Notes: a model not told the origin generated them from the letters alone. 64,000 nt of DNA from Hippasteria phrygiana (GCA_037893225.1 JAZGUH010000055.1:372001-436000); one strand, 5' to 3'. Numbered from the stretch's first letter, positions 13,801 to 28,710 are shown. Translations and numbers: made by a program.

Positions 13801-14333
13801 ACCGTCTATTTATTTCTCCATGCATGTCAAATTCCCTGGGGTATGGACTTGCTTTATTCATTCATAATTGCATGAAATATCAACCAAATACAGTAATTTT
13901 GACATGTATGGATAGCTTAGATCTGGCGCTACATGTTGCAATTATCGGCGGCTTCTTAGAGTTAAAACTTGTGGAGAAAATTCAAACCTCGCAATGTTTA
14001 TTTTCTTTCCGGCCAACATCTGTGTACATATTTCCTTCTATTTTTTGCTCCATGCCTGTCAAATTCCCTGGGGTATGACTTGCTTTACTCATTCATAATT
14101 GCATGAAATATCAACCAAATTCAGTAATTTTGACATGTATGGATAGCTTAGATCTGGCGCTACATGTTGCAATCATCGGCGGCTTCTTAGAGTTAAAACT
14201 TGTGGAGAAAATTCAAACCTTGCAATGTTTATTTTCTTTCCGGCCAACATCTGTGTACATGTTACCGTCTATTTATTGCTCCATGCATGTCAAATTCCCT
14301 GGGGTATGACTTGCTTTACTCATTCATAATTGC
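10862..14333. repeat. HOR block, 15 monomers: B A C1 D E/D E F1 AF G H I H/J I' H AL
   Basis: A 3,472-bp block that is a tandem partner of the next one. Shared rare markers at an offset of exactly 3,472 are T at 11568 (D unit), T at 12631 (AF unit) and T at 13815 (I' unit). An E/D chimera at 11788 lies between D and E. An H/J chimera at 13409 (ACA, T72, then TACATG and A199) precedes I'. Confidence 0.94.
11788..12019. repeat. Chimeric monomer E/D (one-step duplication, also at 15260 and 35630)
   Basis: The head is E-like (GCA at 19-21) but the unit has C95, creating GTTAAC, and the TACATA tail of D. It sits in the order D, [E/D], E, which is the predicted product of unequal exchange between D on one chromatid and E on the other, adding 232 bp. 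The same class recurs at 15260 inside the 3,472-bp duplicate and independently placed at 35630. Confidence 0.88.
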
Positions 14334-17300
14334 ATGAAATATCAACCAAATTCAGTAATTTTGACATGTATGGATAGCTTAGATCTGGCGCTACATGTTG
14401 CAATCATCGGCGGCTTCTTAGAGTTAAAACTTGTGGAGAAAATTCAAACCTCGCAATGTTTATTTTCTTTCTGGCCAACATCTGTGTGCATATTACCTTC
14501 TATTTATTGCTCCATGCCTGTCAAATTCCCTGGGGTATGACTTGCTTTACTCATTCATAATTGCATGAAATATCAACCAAATTCAGTAATTGTGACATGT
14601 ATGGATAGCTTAGATCTGGCGCTACATGTTGCAATCATCGGCGGCTTCTTAGAGTTAAAACTTGTGGAGAAAATTCAAACCTCGCAATGTTTATTTTCTT
14701 TCCGGCCAACATCTGTGTACATGTTACCGTCTATTTATTGCTCCATGCATGTCAAATTCCCTGGGGTATGACTTGCTTTACTCATTCATAATTGCATGAA
14801 ATATCAACCAAATTAAGTAATTTTGACATGTATGGATAGCTTAGATCTGGCGCTACATGTTGCAATCATCGGCGGCTTCTTAGAGTTAAAACTTGTGGAG
14901 AAAATTCAAACCTCGCAATGTTTATTTTCTTTCCGGCCAACATCTGTGTACATGTTACCGTCTATTTATTGCTCCATGCATGTCAAATTCCCTGGGGTAT
15001 GGACTTGCTTTACTCGTTCATAATTGCATGAAATATCAATCAAATTCAGTAATTTTGACATGTATGGATAGCTTAGATCTGGCGCTACATGTTGCAATTA
15101 TCGGCGGCTTCTTAGAGTTAACACTTGTGGAGAAAATTCAAACCTCGCAATGTTTATTTTCTTTCCGGCCAACATCTGTGTACATATTACCGTCTATTTA
15201 TTGCTCCATGCATGTCAAATTCCCTGGGGTATGGACTTGCTTTATTCATTCATAATTGCATGAAATATCAACCAAATGCAGTAATTTTGACATGTATGGA
15301 TAGCTTAGATCTGGCGCTACATGTTGCAATTATCGGCGGCTTCTTAGAGTTAACACTTGTGGAGAAAATTCAAACCTCGCAATGTTTATTTTCTTTCCGG
15401 CCAACATCTGTGTACATATTACCGTCTATTTATTGCTCCATGCATGTCAAATTCCCTGGGGTATGGACTTGCTTTATTCATTCATAATTGCATGAAATAT
15501 CAACCAAATGCAGTAATTTTGACATGTATGGATAGCTTAGATCTGGCGCTACATGTTGCAATTATCGGCGGCTTCTTAGAGTTAAAACTTGTGGAGAAAA
15601 TTCAAACCTCGCAATGTTTATTTTCTTTCCGGCCAACATCTGTGTACCTGTTACCGTCTATTTATTGCTCCATGCATGTCAAATTCCCTGGGGTATGGAC
15701 TTGCTTTACTCATTCATAATTGCATGAAATATAAACTAAATACAGTAATTTTGACATGTATGGATAGCTTAGATCTGGCGCTACATGTTGCAATTATCGG
15801 CGGCTTCTTAGAGTTAAAACTTGTGGAGAAAATTCAAACCTCGCAATGTTTATTTTCTTTCCGGCCAACATCTGTGTACATATTTCCTTCTATTTTTTGC
15901 TCCATGCCTGTCAAATTCCCTGGGGTATGACTTGCTTTACTCATTCATAATTGCATGAAATATCAACCAAATTCAGTAATTTTGACATGTATGGATAGCT
16001 TAGATCTGGCGCTACATGTTGCAATCATCGGCGGCTTCTTAGAGTTAAAACTTGTGGAGAAAATTCAAACCTCGCAATGTTTATTTTCTTTCCGGCCAAC
16101 ATTTGTGTACATGTTACCGTCTATTTATTGCTCCATGCATGTCAAATTCCCTGGGGTATGACTTGCTTTACTCATTCATAATTGCATGAAATATCAACCA
16201 AATTCAGTAATTTTGACATGTATGGATAGCTTAGATCTGGCGCTACATGTTGCAATCATCGGCGGCTTCTTAGAGTTAAAACTTGTGGAGAAAATTCAAA
16301 CCTCGCAATGTTTATTTTCTTTCCGGCCAACATCTGTGTACATATTACCGTCTATTTATTGCTCCATGCATGTCAAATTCCCTGGGGTATGGACTTGCTT
16401 TATTCATTCATAATTGCATGAAATATCAACCAAATACAGTAATTTTGACATGTATGGATAGCTTAGATCTGGCGCTACATGTTGCAATTATCGGCGGCTT
16501 CTTAGAGTTAAAACTTGTGGAGAAAATTCAAACCTCGCAATGTTTATTTTCTTTCCGGCCAACATCTGTGTACATATTTCCTTCTATTTTTTGCTCCATG
16601 CCTGTCAAATTCCCTGGGGTATGACTTGCTTTACTCATTCATAATTGCATGAAATATAAACCAAATACAGTAATTTTGACATGTATGGATAGCTTAGATC
16701 TGGCGCTACATGTTGCAATTATCGGCGGCTTCTTAGAGTTAAAACTTGTGGAGAAAATTCAAACCTCGCAATGTTTATTTTCTTTCCGGCCAACATCTGT
16801 GTACATATTACCGTCTATTTATTGCTCCATGCATGTCAAATTCCCTGGGGTATGGACTTGCTTTATTCATTCATAATTGCATGAAATATCAACCAAATAC
16901 AGTAATTTTGACATGTATGGATAGCTTAGATCTGGCGCTACATGTTGCAATTATCGGCGGCTTCTTAGAGTTAAAACTTGTGGAGAAAATTCAAACCTCG
17001 CAATGTTTATTTTCTTTCCGGCCAACATCTGTGTACATGTTACCGTCTATTTATTGCTCCATGCATGTCAAATTCCCTAGGGTATGACTTGCTTTACTCA
17101 TTCATAATTGCATGAAATATAAACCAAATACAGTAATTTTGACATGTATGGATAGCTTAGATCTGGCGCTACATGTTGCAATTATCGGCGGCTTCTTAGA
17201 GTTAAAACTTGTGGAGAAAATTCAAACCTCGCAATGTTTATTTTCTTTCCGGCCAACATCTGTGTACATATTACCGTCTATTTATTTCTCCATGCATGTC

Positions 17301-17805
17301 AAATTCCCTGGGGTATGGACTTGCTTTATTCATTCATAATTGCATGAAATATCAACCAAATACAGTAATTTTGACATGTATGGATAGCTTAGATCTGGCG
17401 CTACATGTTGCAATTATCGGCGGCTTCTTAGAGTTAAAACTTGTGGAGAAAATTCAAACCTCGCAATGTTTATTTTCTTTCCGGCCAACATCTGTGTACA
17501 TATTTCCTTCTATTTTTTGCTCCATGCCTGTCAAATTCCCTGGGGTATGACTTGCTTTACTCATTCATAATTGCATGAAATATCAACCAAATTCAGTAAT
17601 TTTGACATGTATGGATAGCTTAGATCTGGCGCTACATGTTGCAATCATCGGCGGCTTCTTAGAGTTAAAACTTGTGGAGAAAATTCAAACCTTGCAATGT
17701 TTATTTTCTTTCCGGCCAACATCTGTGTACATGTTACCGTCTATTTATTGCTCCATGCATGTCAAATTCCCTGGGGTATGACTTGCTTTACTCATTCATA
17801 ATTGC
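14334..17805. repeat. HOR block, 15 monomers: B A' C1 D E/D E F1 AF G H I H/J I' H AL (3,472-bp duplicate)
   Basis: Same order and length as the preceding block. Partner markers are T at 15040, 16103 and 17287, each 3,472 bp downstream of 11568, 12631 and 13815. It differs at A', which carries G at 14592; the first block has the plain A allele there. The A' allele reappears at 18064, again 3,472 bp on, so the 3,472-bp periodicity extends to about 18.5 kb. Confidence 0.94.
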
Positions 17806-20800
17806 ATGAAATATCAACCAAATTCAGTAATTTTGACATGTATGGATAGCTTAGATCTGGCGCTACATGTTGCAATCATCGGCGGCTTCTTAGAGTTAAA
17901 ACTTGTGGAGAAAATTCAAACCTCGCAATGTTTATTTTCTTTCTGGCCAACATCTGTGTGCATATTACCTTCTATTTATTGCTCCATGCCTGTCAAATTC
18001 CCTGGGGTATGACTTGCTTTACTCATTCATAATTGCATGAAATATCAACCAAATTCAGTAATTGTGACATGTATGGATAGCTTAGATCTGGCGCTACATG
18101 TTGCAATCATCGGCGGCTTCTTAGAGTTAAAACTTGTGGAGAAAATTCAAACCTCGCAATGTTTATTTTCTTTCCGGCCAACATCTGTGTACATGTTACC
18201 GTCTATTTATTGCTCCATGCATGTCAAATTCCCTGGGGTATGACTTGCTTTACTCATTCATAATTGCATGAAATATCAACCAAATTAAGTAATTTTGACA
18301 TGTATGGATAGCTTAGATCTGGCGCTACATGTTGCAATCATCGGCGGCTTCTTAGAGTTAAAACTTGTGGAGAAAATTCAAACCTCGCAATGTTTATTTT
18401 CTTTCCGGCCAACATCTGTGTACATGTTACCGTCTATTTATTGCTCCATGCATGTCAAATTCCCTGGGGTATGGACTTGCTTTACTCGTTCATAATTGCA
18501 TGAAATATCAACCAAATTCAGTAATTTTGACATGTATGGATAGCTTAGATCTGGCGCTACATGTTGCAATTATCGGCGGCTTCTTAGAGTTAACACTTGT
18601 GGAGAAAATTCAAACCTCGCAATGTTTATTTTCTTTCCGGCCAACATCTGTGTACATATTACCGTCTATTTATTGCTCCATGCATGTCAAATTCCCTGGG
18701 GTATGGACTTGCTTTATTCATTCATAATTGCATGAAATATCAACCAAATGCAGTAATTTTGACATGTATGGATAGCTTAGATCTGGCGCTACATGTTGCA
18801 ATTATCGGCGGCTTCTTAGAGTTAAAACTTGTGGAGAAAATTCAAACCTCGCAATGTTTATTTTCTTTCCGGCCAACATCTGTGTACCTGTTACCGTCTA
18901 TTTATTGCTCCATGCATGTCAAATTCCCTGGGGTATGGACTTGCTTTACTCATTCATAATTGCATGAAATATAAACTAAATACAGTAATTTTGACATGTA
19001 TGGATAGCTTAGATCTGGCGCTACATGTTGCAATTATCGGCGGCTTCTTAGAGTTAAAACTTGTGGAGAAAATTCAAACCTCGCAATGTTTATTTTCTTT
19101 CCGGCCAACATCTGTGTGCATATTACCTTCTATTTATTGCTCCATGCCTGTCAAATTCCCTGGGGTATGACTTGCTTTACTCATTCATAATTGCATGAAA
19201 TATCAACCAAATTAAGTAATTTTGACATGTATGGATAGCTTAGATCTGGCGCTACATGTTGCAATCATCGGCGGCTTCTTAGAGTTAAAACTTGTGGAGA
19301 AAATTCAAACCTCGCAATGTTTATTTTCTTTCCGGCCAACATCTGTGTACATATTACCGTCTATTTATTGCTCCATGCATGTCAAATTCCCTGGGGTATG
19401 GACTTGCTTTACTCATTCATAATTGCATGAAATATCAACCAAATTCAGTAATTTTGACATGTATGGATAGCTTAGATCTGGCGCTACATGTTGCAATCAT
19501 CGGCGGCTTCTTAGAGTTAAAACTTGTGGAGAAAATTCAAACCTCGCAATGTTTATTTTCTTTCCGGCCAACATCTGTGTACATGTTACCGTCTATTTAT
19601 TGCTCCATGCATGTCAAATTCCCTGGGGTATGACTTGCTTTACTCATTCATAATTGCATGAAATATCAACCAAATTCAGTAATTTTGACATGTATGGATA
19701 GCTTAGATCTGGCGCTACATGTTGCAATTATCGGCGGCTTCTTAGAGTTAACACTTGTGGAGAAAATTCAAACCTCGCAATGTTTATTTTCTTTCCGGCC
19801 AACATCTGTGTACATATTACCGTCTATTTATTGCTCCATGCATGTCAAATTCCCTGGGGTATGGACTTGCTTTATTCATTCATAATTGCATGAAATATCA
19901 ACCAAATGCAGTAATTTTGACATGTATGGATAGCTTAGATCTGGCGCTACATGTTGCAATCATCGGCGGCTTCTTAGAGTTAAAACTTGTGGAGAAAATT
20001 CAAACCTCGCAATGTTTATTTTCTTTCCGGCCAACATCTGTGTACATGTTACCGTCTATTTATTGCTCCATGCATGTCAAATTCCCTAGGGTATGACTTG
20101 CTTTACTCATTCATAATTGCATGAAATATAAACCAAATACAGTAATTTTGACATGTATGGATAGCTTAGATCTGGCGCTACATGTTGCAATTATCGGCGG
20201 CTTCTTAGAGTTAAAACTTGTGGAGAAAATTCAAACCTCGCAATGTTTATTTTCTTTCCGGCCAACATCTGTGTACATATTACCGTCTATTTATTGCTCC
20301 ATGCATGTCAAATTCCCTGGGGTATGGACTTGCTTTATTCATTCATAATTGCATGAAATATCAACCAAATACAGTAATTTTGACATGTATGGATAGCTTA
20401 GATCTGGCGCTACATGTTGCAATTATCGGCGGCTTCTTAGAGTTAAAACTTGTGGAGAAAATTCAAACCTCGCAATGTTTATTTTCTTTCCGGCCAACAT
20501 CTGTGTACATATTTCCTTCTATTTTTTGCTCCATGCCTGTCAAATTCCCTGGGGTATGACTTGCTTTACTCATTCATAATTGCATGAAATATCAACCAAA
20601 TTCAGTAATTTTGACATGTATGGATAGCTTAGATCTGGCGCTACATGTTGCAATCATCGGCGGCTTCTTAGAGTTAAAACTTGTGGAGAAAATTCAAACC
20701 TCGCAATGTTTATTTTCTTTCCGGCCAACATATGTGTACATGTTACCGTCTATTTATTGCTCCATGCATGTCAAATTCCCTGGGGTATGACTTGCTTTAC

Positions 20801-20814
20801 TCATTCATAATTGC
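17806..20814. repeat. HOR block, 13 monomers: B A' C1 D E F2 C2 A D J I H AY
   Basis: A 3,009-bp F2-lineage block with no K unit between D and J. Its order is repeated exactly at 24982-27990, at an offset of 7,176 bp, including A' (G at 18064 and 25240). It is the clearest 13-mer form of the F2 branch in the window. Confidence 0.95.
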
Positions 20815-23800
20815 ATGAAATATCAACCAAATTCAGTAATTTTGACATGTATGGATAGCTTAGATCTGGCGCTACATGTTGCAATCATCGGCGGCTTCTT
20901 AGAGTTAAAACTTGTGGAGAAAATTCAAACCTCGCAATGTTTATTTTCTTTCTGGCCAACATCTGTGTGCATATTACCTTCTATTTATTGCTCCATGCCT
21001 GTCAAATTCCCTGGGGTATGACTTGCTTTACTCATTCATAATTGCATGAAATATCAACCAAATTCAGTAATTTTGACATGTATGGATAGCTTAGATCTGG
21101 CGCTACATGTTGCAATCATCGGCGGCTTCTTAGAGTTAAAACTTGTGGAGAAAATTCAAACCTCGCAATGTTTATTTTCTTTCCGGCCAACATCTGTGTA
21201 CATGTTACCGTCTATTTATTGCTCCATGCATGTCAAATTCCCTGGGGTATGACTTGCTTTACTCATTCATAATTGCATGAAATATCAACCAAATTAAGTA
21301 ATTTTGACATGTATGGATAGCTTAGATCTGGCGCTACATGTTGCAATCATCGGCGGCTTCTTAGAGTTAAAACTTGTGGAGAAAATTCAAACCTCGCAAT
21401 GTTTATTTTCTTTCCGGCCAACATCTGTGTACATGTTACCGTCTATTTATTGCTCCATGCATGTCAAATTCCCTGGGGTATGGACTTGCTTTACTCGTTC
21501 ATAATTGCATGAAATATCAACCAAATTCAGTAATTTTGACATGTATGGATAGCTTAGATCTGGCGCTACATGTTGCAATTATCGGCGGCTTCTTAGAGTT
21601 AACACTTGTGGAGAAAATTTAAACCTCGCAATGTTTATTTTCTTTCCGGCCAACATCTGTGTACATATTACCGTCTATTTATTGCTCCATGCATGTCAAA
21701 TTCCCTGGGGTATGGACTTGCTTTATTCATTCATAATTGCATGAAATATCAACCAAATGCAGTAATTTTGACATGTATGGATAGCTTAGATCTGGCGCTA
21801 CATGTTGCAATTATCGGCGGCTTCTTAGAGTTAAAACTTGTGGAGAAAATTCAAACCTCGCAATGTTTATTTTCTTTCCGGCCAACATCTGTGTACCTGT
21901 TACCGTCTATTTATTGCTCCATGCATGTCAAATTCCCTGGGGTATGGACTTGCTTTACTCATTCATAATTGCATGAAATATAAACTAAATACAGTAATTT
22001 TGACATGTATGGATAGCTTAGATCTGGCGCTACATGTTGCAATTATCGGCGGCTTCTTAGAGTTAAAACTTGTGGAGAAAATTCAAACCTCGCAATGTTT
22101 ATTTTCTTTCCGGCCAACATCTGTGTGCATATTACCTTCTATTTATTGCTCCATGCCTGTCAAATTCCCTGGGGTATGACTTGCTTTACTCATTCATAAT
22201 TGCATGAAATATCAACCAAATTAAGTAATTTTGACATGTATGGATAGCTTAGATCTGGCGCTACATGTTGCAATCATCGGCGGCTTCTTAGAGTTAAAAC
22301 TTGTGGAGAAAATTCAAACCTCGCAATGTTTATTTTCTTTCCGGCCAACATCTGTGTACATATTACCGTCTATTTATTGCTCCATGCATGTCAAATTCCC
22401 TGGGGTATGGACTTGCTTTACTCATTCATAATTGCATGAAATATCAACCAAATTCAGTAATTTTGACATGTATGGATAGCTTAGATCTGGCGCTACATGT
22501 TGCAATCATCGGCGGCTTCTTAGAGTTAAAACTTGTGGAGAAAATTCAAACCTCGCAATGTTTATTTTCTTTCCGGCCAACATCTGTGTACATGTTACCG
22601 TCTATTTATTGCTCCATGCATGTCAAATTCCCTGGGGTATGACTTGCTTTACTCATTCATAATTGCATGAAATATCAACAAAATTCAGTAATTTTGACAT
22701 GTATGGATAGCTTAGATCTGGCGCTACATGTTGCAATTATCGGCGGCTTCTTAGAGTTAACACTTGTGGAGAAAATTCAAACCTCGCAATGTTTATTTTC
22801 TTTCCGGCCAACATCTGTGTACATATTACCGTCTATTTATTGCTCCATGCATGTCAAATTCCCTGGGGTATGGACTTGCTTTATTCATTCATAATTGCAT
22901 GAAATATCAACCAAATGCAGTAATTTTGACATGTATGGATAGCTTAGATCTGGCGCTACATGTTGCAATCATCGGCGGCTTCTTAGAGTTAAAACTTGTG
23001 GAGAAAATTCAAACCTCGCAATGTTTATTTTCTTTCCGGCCAACATCTGTGTACATGTTACCGTCTATTTATTGCTCCATGCATGTCAAATTCCCTGGGG
23101 TATGGACTTGCTTTATTCATTCATAATTGCATGAAATATCAACCAAATGCAGTAATTTTGACATGTATGGATAGCTTAGATCTGGCGCTACATGTTGCAA
23201 TCATCGGCGGCTTCTTAGAGTTAAAACTTGTGGAGAAAATTCAAACCTCGCAATGTTTATTTTCTTTCCGGCCAACATCTGTGTACATGTTACCGTCTAT
23301 TTATTGCTCCATGCATGTCAAATTCCCTAGGGTATGACTTGCTTTACTCATTCATAATTGCATGAAATATAAACCAAATACAGTAATTTTGACATGTATG
23401 GATAGCTTAGATCTGGCGCTACATGTTGCAATTATCGGCGGCTTCTTAGAGTTAAAACTTGTGGAGAAAATTCAAACCTCGCAATGTTTATTTTCTTTCC
23501 GGCCAACATCTGTCTACATATTACCGTCTATTTATTGCTCCATGCATGTCAAATTCCCTGGGGTATGGACTTGCTTTATTCATTCATAATTGCATGAAAT
23601 ATCAACCAAATACAGTAATTTTGACATGTATGGATAGCTTAGATCTGGCGCTACATGTTGCAATTATCGGCGGCTTCTTAGAGTTAAAACTTGTGGAGAA
23701 AATTCAAACCTCGCAATGTTTATTTTCTTTCCGGCCAACATCTGTGTACATATTTCCTTCTATTTTTTGCTCCATGCCTGTCAAATTCCCTGGGGTATGA

Positions 23801-24981
23801 CTTGCTTTACTCATTCATAATTGCATGAAATATCAACCAAATTCAGTAATTTTGACATGTATGGATAGCTTAGATCTGGCGCTACATGTTGCAATCATCG
23901 GCGGCTTCTTAGAGTTAAAACTTGTGGAGAAAATTCAAACCTCGCAATGTTTATTTTCTTTCCGGCCAACATCTGTGTACATATTACCGTCTATTTATTG
24001 CTCCATGCATGTCAAATTCCCTGGGGTATGGACTTGCTTTATTCATTCATAATTGCATGAAATATCAACCAAATACAGTAATTTTGACATGTATGGATAG
24101 CTTAGATCTGGCGCTACATGTTGCAATTATCGGCGGCTTCTTAGAGTTAAAACTTGTGGAGAAAATTCAAACCTCGCAATGTTTATTTTCTTTCCGGCCA
24201 ACATCTGTGTACATGTTACCGTCTATTTATTGCTCCATGCATGTCAAATTCCCTAGGGTATGACTTGCTTTACTCATTCATAATTGCATGAAATATAAAC
24301 CAAATACAGTAATTTTGACATGTATGGATAGCTTAGATCTGGCGCTACATGTTGCAATTATCGGCGGCTTCTTAGAGTTAAAACTTGTGGAGAAAATTCA
24401 AACCTCGCAATGTTTATTTTCTTTCCGGCCAACATCTGTGTACATATTACCGTCTATTTATTTCTCCATGCATGTCAAATTCCCTGGGGTATGGACTTGC
24501 TTTATTCATTCATAATTGCATGAAATATCAACCAAATACAGTAATTTTGACATGTATGGATAGCTTAGATCTGGCGCTACATGTTGCAATTATCGGCGGC
24601 TTCTTAGAGTTAAAACTTGTGGAGAAAATTCAAACCTCGCAATGTTTATTTTCTTTCCGGCCAACATCTGTGTACATATTTCCTTCTATTTTTTGCTCCA
24701 TGCCTGTCAAATTCCCTGGGGTATGACTTGCTTTACTCATTCATAATTGCATGAAATATCAACCAAATTCAGTAATTTTGACATGTATGGATAGCTTAGA
24801 TCTGGCGCTACATGTTGCAATCATCGGCGGCTTCTTAGAGTTAAAACTTGTGGAGAAAATTCAAACCTTGCAATGTTTATTTTCTTTCCGGCCAACATCT
24901 GTGTACATGTTACCGTCTATTTATTGCTCCATGCATGTCAAATTCCCTGGGGTATGACTTGCTTTACTCATTCATAATTGC
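20815..24981. repeat. HOR block, 18 monomers: B A C1 D* E F2 C2 A D K J I H G H/J I' H AL
   Basis: A 4,167-bp block. D* at 21509 carries a C-to-T at 21620 that creates TTTAAA; the same change is at 28796, 7,176 bp downstream. Private changes are C-to-A at 22680 (D) and G-to-C at 23514 (I). From about 23.9 kb the order G, H/J, I', H, AL resembles 16649-17805, so this block joins an F2 body to the end of the 15-mer block type. Confidence 0.93.
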
Positions 24982-27900
24982 ATGAAATATCAACCAAATT
25001 CAGTAATTTTGACATGTATGGATAGCTTAGATCTGGCGCTACATGTTGCAATCATCGGCGGCTTCTTAGAGTTAAAACTTGTGGAGAAAATTCAAACCTC
25101 GCAATGTTTATTTTCTTTCTGGCCAACATCTGTGTGCATATTACCTTCTATTTATTGCTCCATGCCTGTCAAATTCCCTGGGGTATGACTTGCTTTACTC
25201 ATTCATAATTGCATGAAATATCAACCAAATTCAGTAATTGTGACATGTATGGATAGCTTAGATCTGGCGCTACATGTTGCAATCATCGGCGGCTTCTTAG
25301 AGTTAAAACTTGTGGAGAAAATTCAAACCTCGCAATGTTTATTTTCTTTCCGGCCAACATCTGTGTACATGTTACCGTCTATTTATTGCTCCATGCATGT
25401 CAAATTCCCTGGGGTATGACTTGCTTTACTCATTCATAATTGCATGAAATATCAACCAAATTAAGTAATTTTGACATGTATGGATAGCTTAGATCTGGCG
25501 CTACATGTTGCAATCATCGGCGGCTTCTTAGAGTTAAAACTTGTGGAGAAAATTCAAACCTCGCAATGTTTATTTTCTTTCCGGCCAACATCTGTGTACA
25601 TGTTACCGTCTATTTATTGCTCCATGCATGTCAAATTCCCTGGGGTATGGACTTGCTTTACTCGTTCATAATTGCATGAAATATCAACCAAATTCAGTAA
25701 TTTTGACATGTATGGATAGCTTAGATCTGGCGCTACATGTTGCAATTATCGGCGGCTTCTTAGAGTTAACACTTGTGGAGAAAATTCAAACCTCGCAATG
25801 TTTATTTTCTTTCCGGCCAACATCTGTGTACATATTACCGTCTATTTATTGCTCCATGCATGTCAAATTCCCTGGGGTATGGACTTGCTTTATTCATTCA
25901 TAATTGCATGAAATATCAACCAAATGCAGTAATTTTGACATGTATGGATAGCTTAGATCTGGCGCTACATGTTGCAATTATCGGCGGCTTCTTAGAGTTA
26001 AAACTTGTGGAGAAAATTCAAACCTCGCAATGTTTATTTTCTTTCCGGCCAACATCTGTGTACCTGTTACCGTCTATTTATTGCTCCATGCATGTCAAAT
26101 TCCCTGGGGTATGGACTTGCTTTACTCATTCATAATTGCATGAAATATAAACTAAATACAGTAATTTTGACATGTATGGATAGCTTAGATCTGGCGCTAC
26201 ATGTTGCAATTATCGGCGGCTTCTTAGAGTTAAAACTTGTGGAGAAAATTCAAACCTCGCAATGTTTATTTTCTTTCCGGCCAACATCTGTGTGCATATT
26301 ACCTTCTATTTATTGCTCCATGCCTGTCAAATTCCCTGGGGTATGACTTGCTTTACTCATTCATAATTGCATGAAATATCAACCAAATTAAGTAATTTTG
26401 ACATGTATGGATAGCTTAGATCTGGCGCTACATGTTGCAATCATCGGCGGCTTCTTAGAGTTAAAACTTGTGGAGAAAATTCAAACCTCGCAATGTTTAT
26501 TTTCTTTCCGGCCAACATCTGTGTACATATTACCGTCTATTTATTGCTCCATGCATGTCAAATTCCCTGGGGTATGGACTTGCTTTACTCATTCATAATT
26601 GCATGAAATATCAACCAAATTCAGTAATTTTGACATGTATGGATAGCTTAGATCTGGCGCTACATGTTGCAATCATCGGCGGCTTCTTAGAGTTAAAACT
26701 TGTGGAGAAAATTCAAACCTCGCAATGTTTATTTTCTTTCCGGCCAACATCTGTGTACATGTTACCGTCTATTTATTGCTCCATGCATGTCAAATTCCCT
26801 GGGGTATGACTTGCTTTACTCATTCATAATTGCATGAAATATCAACCAAATTCAGTAATTTTGACATGTATGGATAGCTTAGATCTGGCGCTACATGTTG
26901 CAATTATCGGCGGCTTCTTAGAGTTAACACTTGTGGAGAAAATTCAAACCTCGCAATGTTTATTTTCTTTCCGGCCAACATCTGTGTACATATTACCGTC
27001 TATTTATTGCTCCATGCATGTCAAATTCCCTGGGGTATGGACTTGCTTTATTCATTCATAATTGCATGAAATATCAACCAAATGCAGTAATTTTGACATG
27101 TATGGATAGCTTAGATCTGGCGCTACATGTTGCAATCATCGGCGGCTTCTTAGAGTTAAAACTTGTGGAGAAAATTCAAACCTCGCAATGTTTATTTTCT
27201 TTCCGGCCAACATCTGTGTACATGTTACCGTCTATTTATTGCTCCATGCATGTCAAATTCCCTAGGGTATGACTTGCTTTACTCATTCATAATTGCATGA
27301 AATATAAACCAAATACAGTAATTTTGACATGTATGGATAGCTTAGATCTGGCGCTACATGTTGCAATTATCGGCGGCTTCTTAGAGTTAAAACTTGTGGA
27401 GAAAATTCAAACCTCGCAATGTTTATTTTCTTTCCGGCCAACATCTGTGTACATATTACCGTCTATTTATTGCTCCATGCATGTCAAATTCCCTGGGGTA
27501 TGGACTTGCTTTATTCATTCATAATTGCATGAAATATCAACCAAATACAGTAATTTTGACATGTATGGATAGCTTAGATCTGGCGCTACATGTTGCAATT
27601 ATCGGCGGCTTCTTAGAGTTAAAACTTGTGGAGAAAATTCAAACCTCGCAATGTTTATTTTCTTTCCGGCCAACATCTGTGTACATATTTCCTTCTATTT
27701 TTTGCTCCATGCCTGTCAAATTCCCTGGGGTATGACTTGCTTTACTCATTCATAATTGCATGAAATATCAACCAAATTCAGTAATTTTGACATGTATGGA
27801 TAGCTTAGATCTGGCGCTACATGTTGCAATCATCGGCGGCTTCTTAGAGTTAAAACTTGTGGAGAAAATTCAAACCTCGCAATGTTTATTTTCTTTCCGG

Positions 27901-27990
27901 CCAACATATGTGTACATGTTACCGTCTATTTATTGCTCCATGCATGTCAAATTCCCTGGGGTATGACTTGCTTTACTCATTCATAATTGC
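24982..27990. repeat. HOR block, 13 monomers: B A' C1 D E F2 C2 A D J I H AY (7,176-bp duplicate)
   Basis: Same 13 classes in the same order and the same 3,009-bp length as 17806-20814. The offset is 7,176 bp for every monomer start I compared. The A' marker is at 25240. Flanking units on both sides also match at this offset, so the duplicated segment is longer than this block. Confidence 0.94.
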
Positions 27991-28710
27991 ATGAAATATC
28001 AACCAAATTCAGTAATTTTGACATGTATGGATAGCTTAGATCTGGCGCTACATGTTGCAATCATCGGCGGCTTCTTAGAGTTAAAACTTGTGGAGAAAAT
28101 TCAAACCTCGCAATGTTTATTTTCTTTCTGGCCAACATCTGTGTGCATATTACCTTCTATTTATTGCTCCATGCCTGTCAAATTCCCTGGGGTATGACTT
28201 GCTTTACTCATTCATAATTGCATGAAATATCAACCAAATTCAGTAATTTTGACATGTATGGATAGCTTAGATCTGGCGCTACATGTTGCAATCATCGGCG
28301 GCTTCTTAGAGTTAAAACTTGTGGAGAAAATTCAAACCTCGCAATGTTTATTTTCTTTCCGGCCAACATCTGTGTACATGTTACCGTCTATTTATTGCTC
28401 CATGCATGTCAAATTCCCTGGGGTATGACTTGCTTTACTCATTCATAATTGCATGAAATATCAACCAAATTAAGTAATTTTGACATGTATGGATAGCTTA
28501 GATCTGGCGCTACATGTTGCAATCATCGGCGGCTTCTTAGAGTTAAAACTTGTGGAGAAAATTCAAACCTCGCAATGTTTATTTTCTTTCCGGCCAACAT
28601 CTGTGTACATGTTACCGTCTATTTATTGCTCCATGCATGTCAAATTCCCTGGGGTATGGACTTGCTTTACTCGTTCATAATTGCATGAAATATCAACCAA
28701 ATTCAGTAAT

